From contig JAACSU010000007.1 in NCBI GenBank assembly GCA_010119145.1, forward strand, positions 329,869-393,868: a stretch of 64,000 bases of DNA, read 5' to 3'. Positions 9,912-19,423 of the stretch are shown piece by piece; the first letter of the stretch is position 1; each line of letters opens with the position of its first letter. This stretch comes from Candidatus Gracilibacteria bacterium. GTDB taxonomy: Bacteria > Patescibacteriota > Gracilibacteria > BD1-5 > UBA6164. The notes beneath the pieces were generated by a model. The model was not told the DNA's origin, did not search any database, and saw only the letters and a program-made list of their open reading frames with translations. The translations under genes were made by a program, and so were the position numbers.

Positions 9912-11294
9912 ATGGTAAATTGGCTTGCAAAGATGCTATATTATTCAGTGGTGTGAAGTGCTGTATGATACATACTGACAGTTTTAATTATGCAACCAGG
10001 AAGTTTTAGTTTGTGAATATATCCACTATTCGCAGTGATACTGCTTCCACTTGTGAACCTATTATATAATACTATTTCTGATGACTCACACTCTAGATTT
10101 GATTCAAATCTATTTATAAATATATGTATTGTTTGATTTGTCGCACTCATAACTCTTTGATTTTACGTATCTTGATTTTCTAACCCAATCATCTACATAG
10201 CTCTCTATACGGGAGTGAGTTTGTATTTTAAGCTTGATACCAGATATGTTTTTGGATGAGCATTAGTTATTTTTTGTTTTGTAGCTCTCTCATTGATCCT
10301 AGATTCCAATATGTACGCAGAATCTCTCTCTGTTTTGGCATATTACCTACTGGTGGCTTGAGTACTCCTGCAAATAGTAGAATCCATTCGAGATTCAAAA
10401 AACACTGACACTGCAAATCAAAACTATCAAACAACTCCATACATTTACACCTACGATGTAAATACGCTTGTATCTGTGAGCTCCTGAGCTCTCAGCATCC
10501 TCTTACTCGAAGCTTTTGTACTGCAAAGCGTCGAATTTGCATGGATTGTAGTAATAGTGTTCTATGTAGTATTTATGATATCGAAGTTTATTGGATACAA
10601 TATTGATTACACAGTTACGAGATATAAACCATCAGACATCACAGCGCTAAGAGTGTTTGCACTGAGCTACGCACTCTTTATGATATTGTATTCTCTCTTA
10701 CTTAACGGTTCAGGCATAGGAACAGTTGCTTTTTGAATCTATCATCTCGTCGTAAGTATAGTATTTATACTTTGAGGTCTTGTAGTATTTTTTGACATCC
10801 CGTTTTTAGACTATAAAAAACTTTGAGTGTATAAAAGTGCAAGTTTGCTGGTAATTGTAGCTTTGGTAGCTATACTTGTGTATAACATACTATTTGCTAT
10901 ACCTCGAGTCGCTGCTCCTGAATTTGCAGATGATAGTTCACTCACTGACGTGACAACTGAACCAGTTCAGATTGTAGATGAGGAAATAATTGCAGATCAA
11001 CTTCCATGAGATACAGTATTTGAATCTGTTGGGGAAAACTATTCTCTGACTCCTTGACTCAGTGTGGGAAGTAGCTGAGACGGGGTTCGTGATTTACAAG
11101 AAGTGTTAGCGAGGGCTGGATATTATGAGGGAGAAATAAATGGTACTTTTGATGAAGTACTGAGACAATCTCTCATACGAGCACTTATAGAAACGTGTGA
11201 TTGGCCAGAAACTACCCAAGGAGTATTTTGACCTCAGTCAAAAGAGTGTATAGACACTATGCAAATCCCAGTTGTAGCTAGATTTGATAACTAA
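9912..11294 (+). CDS. Multi-pass membrane protein with C-terminal peptidoglycan-binding-like domain
   Basis: A 460-residue protein. About nine to ten hydrophobic segments cover residues 8-335. An acidic, probably extracytoplasmic linker follows (AAPEFADDSSLTD…). The C-terminal domain of about 85 residues reads LSVGSSGDGVRDLQEVLARA and GVFGPQSKECI, the pattern of the peptidoglycan_binding_1 fold (GSxGxxVxxLQ…FGxxT). Most likely it is an envelope protein that contacts the wall. An alternative in-frame ATG lies 18 bp upstream (9894). Nothing identifies an enzymatic role for the membrane part. Confidence 0.75.
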
Positions 11295-11299
11295 CATAT

Positions 11300-11434
11300 A
11301 TGAACACAGAACTGATACAATTTTTGAGTCTCAGTGTAGGGCCCGTTTTAATTATCTGAGTCCTTGTCCTGGTTTTAAAAATATTACATAAAGATAAAAA
11401 TAAAGATTATGACACAACTGAGAATTGAAAATAA
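11300..11434 (+). CDS. Small single-pass membrane protein (44 aa)
   Basis: ATG follows the previous stop by 5 bp. The product starts MNTELIQFLSLSVGPVLIIG, continues with one strongly hydrophobic helix and ends in a charged tail (KDKNKDYDTTENGK). It is in frame only under code 25 (two TGA glycines). Its end overlaps the ferredoxin start by 26 bp. It is too short to recognise and could be a chance ORF, but the spacing and amphipathic layout favour a real small membrane protein. Confidence 0.45.
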
Positions 11435-11702
11435 TAAGGGAGAACTCATCAAGGAGGTTCCTATAGACGTGGGCAGAGTACTGCTCTCTCAACTTGAATC
11501 TCATGATATAGAGATACCTAATGCCTGTAGAACTGGTATGTGCGCAGCATGTATGTGCAAGATAGTCTCGGGGAGTGAGCATGTTATAAAAAATCTGCGT
11601 GGTGAGCCAGCTTTTCCACTGTGAGAAGACGAAGTCATGACCTGTATCGCTTGAGTGAAAGAAACAGACGAGACAATCGTACTACAAACACTGTATGAAT
11701 AG
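11409..11702 (+). CDS. [2Fe-2S] ferredoxin, plant/adrenodoxin type
   Basis: A 97-residue protein. The cluster ligands are visible as CRTGMCAACMC around residues 40-50 and TCIAG near residue 80. The spacing matches the C-x4-C-x2-C…C pattern of plant-type [2Fe-2S] ferredoxins. It is a small cytosolic electron carrier. A glutaredoxin gene follows 80 bp downstream, suggesting a small redox or Fe-S group of genes. No obvious reductase partner is encoded nearby. Two glycines after the first Cys cluster are TGA. Confidence 0.9.
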
Positions 11703-11781
11703 TTCATACACTTTTCTTAAATTATTGTAGTATATTCTATGATTCATAGAAAGAAGTTTAGTTCCTAAAAATTATAAAAAA

Positions 11782-12030
11782 ATGATAACAGTTTTTTCAA
11801 AAGAATATTGTCCATATTGTTCGGCAACAAAACAATTTCTCGATTCCCACGATATAGAATATCAAGTGGTTGATTTAGAAAATGATAGAGAGAAAATGAT
11901 GGAAATAGTTCAAATATCAGGACTCATGACCGTTCCACAGATATTTGATGGTGACATAACTCGAGAAAATCTCATCGGTTGATACGATGATATGATGGCA
12001 AAATACAAAGCAGGAAAAATATTTCAATAA
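11782..12030 (+). CDS. Glutaredoxin
   Basis: An 82-residue thioredoxin-fold protein starting MITVFSKEYCPYCSATKQFL. The CPYC active site is at residues 10-13, the TVP cis-proline motif near residue 52 and the terminal FDGD segment after it, where classical glutaredoxins have a GG pair. Length is typical for bacterial Grx. It reduces disulfides using glutathione or another thiol. Which thiol this reduced genome would use is not visible. Confidence 0.92.
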
Positions 12031-12043
12031 ATTTAATACAATT

Positions 12044-12445
12044 ATGAACATCTTTGCAGGGAATATGACCCTCCCATGAAATATATTACAGATTCCAGAT
12101 CTGGATTATGATATTATCACACTCAGTCAAAAGAATTTCTTCATCATGTGAGGTACTGAAAACTTTAGTACGGTTGAGGAACTGAGAGCTGATTTAGAAA
12201 AATCGTTTTGAGAAATATCTGTTTTTGATGTCTCATTTGATAGAGATGATAACAGAGTAGAAATTCTTTCAGAAGAATATCCAGAAGATGGAGTGTATGA
12301 ATGCGTATCATTTGAAGGACCAAATGTCGATATGCAAGATATAATAGAGCGATTTACTGACAGTGCTGAACTGGTGAGTGTCAGAAAAGCTGGAATCTCA
12401 CCGTCCTATGGAAATGATATCGTAAAAGCAGATTTTTTATTTTAG
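12044..12445 (+). CDS. Hypothetical protein (133 aa)
   Basis: Starts MNIFAGNMTLPGNILQIPDL, 13 bp after the glutaredoxin stop. It is an acidic, soluble protein with no membrane segment and no motif I recognise. Four in-frame TGA codons fit a real code-25 gene. Its TAG stop overlaps the TAA stop of the convergent gene (shared bases 12442-12445), so the two 3' ends interlock with no room for a terminator. Confidence 0.6.
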
Positions 12446-13317
12446 TCTGTTTGAACATTGGTTTTGAACTCTGCTTCATCGAGGATGAGGTCAAGTGGTT
12501 TCAGAAACTGAGTACCAGAATCTGGTAATACAACGAAGCTCTCATTTATGAGTGCTTTTTTATTGTTTATGAGAGTATCAAGAACCGTTTTATTATAGTT
12601 ATTGAGAAACTCGTGTTGTTTTAAGAACTGATTTACAAATACAACATCCGTGAACGCTTCCGTGTATTGTTGTCTGAGTTCATAATACGAGTCAACTTTT
12701 TCTAAGGTTCCAGCTTCATCAAAGCTGCTAAAACTATTTTGCATAGCTGTTTTTGTAGCTTCAATTTGTAGAGAAAGTCTGTCTATTTCTTGCACTAAGA
12801 GTGCTTTTTGAGACTGCAGACTTTTAATAGAGAGGGTAGAGTTTTTGTATCTATTTTCAAGTTGAGAAACAAATCATTCTAGGGTTGCTTCTCTATTTGA
12901 AGAAGTGTTTAGCATTTGTTTTATATCTGTTTGAGAGAGATTGAGGTATTCTCGGATAATGAGCATATTTTGAGAGATAAGTTGCTCACGAATAGTACTA
13001 CGCTCTTTGAGGTCTGTTCAAAGAGACTGAATATCTCGATAGTAGGTATTACTCGCATTCACATTCCCATTTGTATATTGCATCCCGATTCTTGTAGAGA
13101 GAGCAACCCCGACACTTCAGTAATTTGCAGCATAGGCACTTTGATATTGTTCTTTGTTAGTTATTGAAGTGTCTATTTCTTCTTGGTTTTGATCAACTTT
13201 TGCTAATTCCAAGCTCTCTGAATCTAACATCATCGTTGCAAATTGAAAGACGACAACAAGTACACTCGTTATGACAATGAGTTTTAAATACACGTTTCCA
13301 GAAGTTTCATAGTTCAT
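12442..13317 (-). CDS. Coiled-coil membrane-anchored protein (291 aa)
   Basis: One N-terminal membrane helix (about residues 12-30, LIVITSVLVVVFQFA), then a long region rich in Glu, Gln, Leu and Lys with heptad-like spacing, probably coiled coil, to the C-terminus. The N-in anchor puts the coiled coil outside the membrane if the positive-inside rule holds. It is divergent from uvrB and convergent with the upstream 133-aa gene. The family is not recognised, and a structural envelope role is only a guess. Confidence 0.65.
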
Positions 13318-13419
13318 GTTGGTACATTTCTAAGTACTAAATTATATATACTATAACATATTTTTGAGTATTCAGGAAAAAAATAACATATTTTCTCTAA
13401 AATTAGATTGTATATAGAG

Positions 13420-13436
13420 TATAATTTGTGTATAAT
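13420..13436 (+). promoter_or_regulatory. Tandem -10 boxes upstream of uvrB
   Basis: Two perfect TATAAT hexamers at 13420-13425 and 13431-13436, 27-43 bp before the uvrB ATG. The -35 regions are not clear. They may give two closely spaced starts. Confidence 0.5.
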
Positions 13437-13462
13437 CCGCGGATATATTTTTTCAAAATGCT

Positions 13463-15610
13463 ATGTCAAAAAATCTTTTTAATCTTAAAAGTAAATATTC
13501 TCCAGCCTGAGATCAAGCTTCTGCTATCAAATCACTCAAGGAATATATTGATGTCTGACATCAGTGGCAAACTCTCTGGTGAGTGACCTGAAGTGGGAAG
13601 ACCTTTACAATGGCAAATGTGATACAACAACTCAAAAAACCAGCTCTGATTATCGCTCATAACAAGACGCTTGCAGCTCAACTCGCTCAAGAATTTAAAG
13701 AGTTTTTTCCTGATGCTGCAGTGCATTATTTTGTTTCGTATTATGATTATTATCAACCCGAAGCCTACGTCTCTAAAACAGATACCTATATCGAAAAAGA
13801 AGCAACGATTAACGAGGAAATAGATAGACTCCGGCATGCTGCGACTCAGGACTTACTTCGTCGAAAGGATGTTATCATAGTGGCATCAGTGAGTTGTATT
13901 TATGGTATTGGAGATATATCAAGCTACGTTGATCAAATATTTCAAATTAAAGTAGGGGAGAGTTATAGTATAGAGAGCTTACTCAAGAAACTCGTGAGTA
14001 TACAGTTTACACGTGCGTGAGCAGATTTTGGGTCTGGGAACTTCATCGTTTCTGGAGATATTTTAGAGATTTGGCCTGCCAGTAAAGAGTTTGTGTATAC
14101 TATTGAATTTTGGGGAGATGAAGTGAACCAGATATCTTCTCGACATCCTATATCGGGTCATGTATATGAAACACACGAATCAATTGAGATATTTCCAGCC
14201 AAACATACGGTAACTTCAGCAGGGACTCTTGAGCGAGTGGTTCCTCAAATTGAAGCTGATCTTAAAGAGCGTCTTGAGTATTTTCAAGAAACGCATCAGA
14301 TCGTGAAATACGAACGACTCAAGGCAAAAGTAGAGTATGATATAGAGATGATGAAAGAAGTAGGGTATGTCAATGGGATAGAGAATTACTCGAGGTATCT
14401 AGACTGAAGAAATCCTGGTGATCCAGCTCAAACGCTTATTGATTATTTTCCAAAGGATTTTATTACCTTTATAGATGAGTCACATATGACTATTCCTCAA
14501 GTTGGAGGGATGTATGCAGGGGATAGAAGTAGAAAAGAAAATCTTGTTGAAAATGGATTTAGACTTCCATCAGCAATGGATAATAGACCACTCAAGTTTG
14601 ACGAGTTTGAGCAAAAACTCTGACAAGTCATCGCAGTTTCAGCGACTCCGTGAAAATTTGAAATTCTCCACAGTTCAAAAACTCCTAAAATAGCAGAAAC
14701 ATTTTATGAATTTAGGCCAGCGAGTGGAGAAATCTGGAAATCTGAAGACAATAAGCGAATTGTTCCCCAGATGATACGACCAACAGGACTTCTTGATCCA
14801 AATATTATAGTGAAAGCTATGGATTTCATGGTAGATGATATTATGGAGAACTTGCAAATAGTAATTGCAGCAGGTCAGAGAATGCTAATAACAACGCTTA
14901 CTAAAAAGAGTAGTGAGGAACTTACAGAGTATCTGAACGAAAATGGTATTAAAGTTCAATATCTCCACTCAGAAGTTGATACGTTAGAGCGACTTGAAAT
15001 ACTCAAAGAACTTCGTGAATGAAAAATAGATGTCATAGTTGGAGTGAATCTGTTGCGAGAAGGACTTGATCTTCCAGAAGTTTCAAAAATAGCGATACTG
15101 GATGCGGATAAACAAGGATTTCTACGAAGTGAATCAGCGCTGATTCAAATAATTGGTCGAGCTGCGAGAAATGTACATGGTGAAGTCACGATGTATGTCG
15201 AGCAAATACGAAACTATGAATCTAAAAAAGAAGAATATGAAGTTTTTGATGATAATCTGAGAATCCTCAATCAATGAAAATTTATAAATAATCAGTGACT
15301 TGTTATCTCTCAAGCTATGAAAAAAGCAATAGATCTCACCGTCTATAGACGATCGATTCAACACGCACACAATGTGAGAGTTGGTATGAATCCTGAAACG
15401 GTGTATAGTTCTATCAAAGAAATAGGAATAGCGAGTAATAAAAAGAAACGAGAGCTCGCGTGAGATCCTACGCTTATACCAAAAGAAATAAAACGACTGG
15501 AGCTTGAGATGGATATAGCTGCTGCAAATATGGAATATGAAAAAGCAGCAGAACTGAGAGATGCAATTCTTGATCTTAAAAATTCTAAAAAAACAGGGAA
15601 AAGACGTTAA
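13463..15610 (+). CDS. uvrB: Excinuclease ABC subunit B (UvrB)
   Basis: A 715-residue DNA repair helicase-like protein. GVTGSGKT (Walker A) is at residues 40-47, the [11 protein letters not shown] beta-hairpin that pries open DNA near residue 95, the DESH motif II, SATPGKFE, and GRAARN motif VI. A C-terminal UVR domain ([11 protein letters not shown]) binds UvrC/UvrA. This gene proves the code: TGA encodes the invariant Gly in GVTGSGKT. CGA and CGG encode conserved arginines in GRAARN and DRLRH. Length is normal for the family. uvrA and uvrC are not in the window. Confidence 0.97.
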
Positions 15611-15664
15611 TATTTTACTCCTTTTTTCTTGCATTTTTTCCTGTCAATATGTTAGAATAAACGT

Positions 15665-16777
15665 ATGGAAAACAAAAAATTTATTATATTCACTGATTTG
15701 AAGAATTTTACATATAAAAATTCTCTCTTAACAGATACGCAAATAGGCCAGATTCTTACGAAATTTGAGTCTATCATTACTTCTTCAGCAGAAGTGCATA
15801 ATATTACACTTGTTAAGAGTATTGGGGATTCGTATTTAGCCCTCTCTGATAACGTAAACGATACGACTCTGTTCTCTCAGGAGATTGTGAAGGTGTCTCA
15901 AAAGTATGACACAACTCAGAAACTTGACCTAAAAAAGATTTCTCTTCGTGTTACTTTGACCTATGGGCATATCTCTGAACATATAAGTTTGAATCTCAAA
16001 GATTATTTTGGAGAGGCTATAAATATGGGCTCTAGAATTATGGATATCACTCCAGCTGGAAAGATATTTTGCAGTGAAGAAGTGAGGCACAAACTCCCAA
16101 GCGTAGTTTCTTCTACCTTTATTTGAGATTTTAGTTTTCACGGAAGTATTGAAAAAACGAGTATTTATTCACTTACTCCAGTGAGCGAACAAGAGCTTAA
16201 TCACTTGCATCATAGTGAAAATACGGATTTTCAAAATTGTGATGATATTATATTTCGCGCTTCGTGTGTGGCTGCGGTACTTTCTATTCAACCTATTCCA
16301 TTTTTAGAAAACTTTAATCTCATTGCGACGCACCTCTATATGATACTCAAAATCTCTGAGCGATTTGAATTAGAGGTGAATCTGAAAGAGAGTTCAAAAA
16401 TATTTGCAGAACTTATTACTCCTCTTTGAGTTTCATTTTTTGCACTCCAATGAGCTGGAACAGCCGTAAAGATACTGCTCCCTTGATTTGGGTGACTTCT
16501 ATTTGCACCAGTAAGTTTTGGAGTATCCTACGCACTGTGAAAAATATATGTAATGTACTTTTATTATAGAAGATCAGGAGAACAAATGACTCCAGAACTT
16601 ATCAAAGAGCTTTTCAAGAAACATAAAAAAGACGGGGTTCAACTTGCTAAAAAAGAGAAAAATGAAATAATAAGAGTCTGAAAAAAATATAGCCATCAGA
16701 TACTTTCTATACGTAAAGAAAAAAACTATGATCTTATTCAAAAAGACACCATAGATATGCTCCAATCTAAAAAATAA
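15665..16777 (+). CDS. Class III nucleotide cyclase-like protein with C-terminal membrane region
   Basis: A 370-residue protein. The N-terminal cyclase homology domain keeps the catalytic set: metal-binding D11 (FTDLKNFT) and D55 (SIGDSYLA), base-selecting K51 and D113 (adenine-type pair), and transition-state N120 and R124 (INMGSRIM). Residues about 255-300 are hydrophobic with glycine zipper-like TGA glycines, and the C-terminal 70 residues are highly charged. In this family such residues make cAMP from ATP. The enzyme is probably active and adenylate-specific, though activity is an inference. A possible effector is the CNB protein at 39458-40312. A patatin gene follows 1 bp after its stop. 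Confidence 0.7.
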
Positions 16778-16778
16778 T

Positions 16779-17531
16779 ATGTGAGAAAAAAATAAAAAAA
16801 TATCACTGTGCCTCTGAGGTGGAGGTGCGAGAGGTTATATACATATATGAGTTCTGAAATATTTGGAAGAGAACGAATATGAAATAGTCGAAGTTTCTGG
16901 TACATCTATTTGAGCTATAATTGGAGCTTGAATCGCAACTTGAATGAACTCAAGTGAAATTTATGATTTTATAGAGTCAGAATTTTCGTACAGAAAACTC
17001 ATAGATTTTTCGTTTTCAAAAGGGATGATCTCAGGAGTAAGAATATTTAAAAAGTTGGCAGAAGTATATGGAAAAACTAAAGTATGTAGTACAAAAATAC
17101 CACTCAAGATAATAGCCACCCGACTTGATGACTCTACGAAAGTTGTGTTTCACGACGAATCTATTGTAGATGCGGTACGAGCGAGTATGAGCGTACCTGG
17201 TATTTTTGCTCCCCATATTATAGATGGCAAGCATTATATGGATGGAATGCTCACTGAAAATCTTCCAATTTCAGTACTTGATTGAGATAATATAATTGCA
17301 GTATCCACAACTTTGACCCCAGATTTTACCACAAAATCTACCAAGAACTATCTCACAAAAGCCTGTAACATCTGATTTTTGCATAATGAAGAAATGTCTC
17401 TCAAAAATTGTAGCAAAACCGTACAACTTATTCGTCCAGAATATGATGATGTAGATTTTTTAGATTTTTATAAGTACAAACACTGTATGAAAATCGGATA
17501 TGATGAAGCTAAAAGGATTTTAGGACAATAA
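16779..17531 (+). CDS. Patatin-like phospholipase
   Basis: A 250-residue protein. It has the oxyanion loop GGGGARG (residues 13-19), the nucleophile elbow GTSIG (about 42-46) and the dyad Asp in DGMLTENLP (about 155). This is the complete Ser-Asp catalytic set of bacterial patatins (RssA/YlbK-like), which hydrolyse acyl chains from lipids. No signal peptide. Critical glycines are TGA. It is translationally close to the cyclase gene (1-bp gap), so the two are probably co-transcribed. Lipid scavenging from a host would suit a CPR lifestyle, but that is speculative. Confidence 0.9.
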
Positions 17532-17543
17532 AAAAATTAGCTT

Positions 17544-18929
17544 ATGCAAAAATCTACTTCAAAAAATAAGTCTGAAAATCTCAGCACCATCGAACAAATT
17601 GATGAAATACTCTCTATGCGAGTGCTCCCAGAAATAGAGAATTCAGATATTAAAACTCAGATATCTCATGTACTTGCTAACTTTGGAAATACAGCTCACA
17701 AAAAACTCGCACTTGAGTATATTAAAAATAAAGATATAGCTCTCTATCAGTTTCTCCCATCAGTTTTACAACAAGATAGGGATATAGTACTAGAAATGGT
17801 ACAAGTGAATGGTGATTTTTTACAATATGCTCCTGTGAGTATTCAAAAAGACAAGGAAATTGTTTCTGCGTCCTTTCAATCCTTACTCTCAAAAAATAAA
17901 AATATTTGAAGTATTATTCTATTTTTACAAAAGTATAGAGCATCAAAATCTCTCTATACTCATCTCATTTCTAGTATTACTCGAGACTCTGAAGATATTT
18001 TTTCTTCAAAACTTGAATCTCGTCTCTTTGACCTCTACACGTTAGAGTACAAAAGCTACTCTATACTTCTAGAATCTTGAGCATTTGAAATAGCATCATG
18101 AAATCTCGTACTATGATATTGACTCTGAAAATACCTATTTGCTCACCAAGAGGAATACGCTGCTTTGAAAGTTCATGAAAGAAATGAGTATATCTTAAAG
18201 CTTGCGCTTGAATTTCTTAATTTAGAGCAGAAGAATATGAGTGCAAAATCACTCTCTTTTCTCTCGATACTTCTTTGAACCATAACTTTCAAAAAAAATA
18301 AAAATACTACATCTGATGATATTGAAAATATTGTTGAATGAGATGAAACGCAAGAATTATCAAAAGACTTAGAAACTTATGATTATGATATTTTAGATCA
18401 TTACAATAGTTCAAAAATCTGATGAATCTATAGAGTTTGGGAATCCAATCCACTTTTTGCAGTAACTCTCTTAAATGAGCAAGTAGCGAGTATGACTGAA
18501 AAAAGTTTAGAGAATTATATTTCATTTTCATATCAAATGTGAGCACTTTGACTCTGATTTTTACTCAAAAAACATAGTTTTAAAGTTATGATAGCCACTG
18601 ATGTAGATTTCTTTGAGTGAGAGGGAATGACGGATGCAAGATTTCTTAAGTTTTTGAACACAATAGGGAGAAATATCTGAGTTCCAGAGAAAAACTATCA
18701 GCCAGAAGAGAGAGAAGATACACATCAAAAATCTCACAGGAGAAGTTTTAGGTCACTTGACGAGGCATTTCATACCTTTAGAGAAATAAAGTCCTCAGGA
18801 ATGATAGAAGGAAGGGAAATCACGAGTCTCGAAAATTTGTGAGACAAATCAGTTGTGGAAACTGCTATGCTTCAACTATGACTCATTATACCTCCCTATT
18901 TTGAACTTGCCGTTGCCAAGTTTAGATAA
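17544..18929 (+). CDS. DUF4116-like repeat protein (461 aa)
   Basis: Residues about 60-125 contain repeated units of the type KDIALYQFLPSVLQQDRDIV and VNGDFLQYAPVSIQKDKEIV, the DUF4116 pattern of short helical repeats. The remaining 330 residues include a few hydrophobic TGA-glycine-rich patches and an acidic middle region. No enzymatic motif is seen. It follows the patatin gene by 12 bp and ends just before the tmRNA promoter. DUF4116 has no assigned biochemical role. Confidence 0.6.
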
Positions 18930-18940
18930 GAGAGTCAAAC

Positions 18941-18968
18941 TTTACATTTTAGTCTAAAAGCATATAAT
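18941..18968 (+). promoter_or_regulatory. Sigma-70-like promoter of ssrA
   Basis: TTTACA (18941-18946), 16-bp spacer, TATAAT (18963-18968). Transcription would start near 18975, giving a short leader to be trimmed to the mature tmRNA 5' end at 18995. Confidence 0.7.
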
Positions 18969-19104
18969 CTCTTCACTTCTATTTTGAAGTATATGGGGCT
19001 ATTCTTGGTTTCTATTGGGAGAATTCGTCAGACTCCTATTGCTATCCGGGAGATGTTTGTGACTTCCGAAATCAACACATTCATCCTTAAACGGAACACG
19101 AATT

Positions 19105-19161
19105 GCTAAAGGTCTTGCTGCTTTCAAAGCTTCAACTACTCCTTCACTATCATTTGCATAG
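19105..19161 (+). other. Predicted tmRNA tag reading frame
   Basis: The most plausible tag frame starts at GCT (19105), 110 nt from the 5' end, and encodes AKGLAAFKASTTPSLSFA before TAG (19159-19161). The tag has no TGA and ends SFA rather than the usual LAA. The other frames give very short or non-alanine-starting tags. The resume codon is inferred from position and composition, not from a solved fold. Confidence 0.5.
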
Positions 19162-19423
19162 TGTAAAACGTGGCCTCTCTTAGGAGATGAGTGCGATTGC
19201 CTGCCACACCATTTATACAAACTTGCGTTTAGGAGACATTGTATGAATTATTTTAATCTAAACCGTGATTTGAGTATTTTAAAAATATTTTAGCTCTCGT
19301 CTCGCAACTCAAAACGTTTCTCTCTTCAGCTTTGTCTGTTTTCTCGTTTGAAGGGGAGTATCTAAAACAGACTATGATAGTAGACGTACGAGCTGGCCTC
19401 CCAAGACGTGGGTTCAAATCCCA

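Noticed and set aside
9941-10150. Minus-strand ORF opposite the 460-aa membrane protein
   Set aside because: The plus-strand frame has membrane helices and a peptidoglycan-binding-like domain, so the minus ORF is a shadow.
13463-15610. TGA read as tryptophan (code 4)
   Set aside because: TGA lies on invariant glycines of P-loops, HIGS, lipobox and oxyanion loops, and TGG is used for normal Trp.
18999-19220. Minus-strand ORF of 73 codons
   Set aside because: It is the antisense strand of tmRNA.
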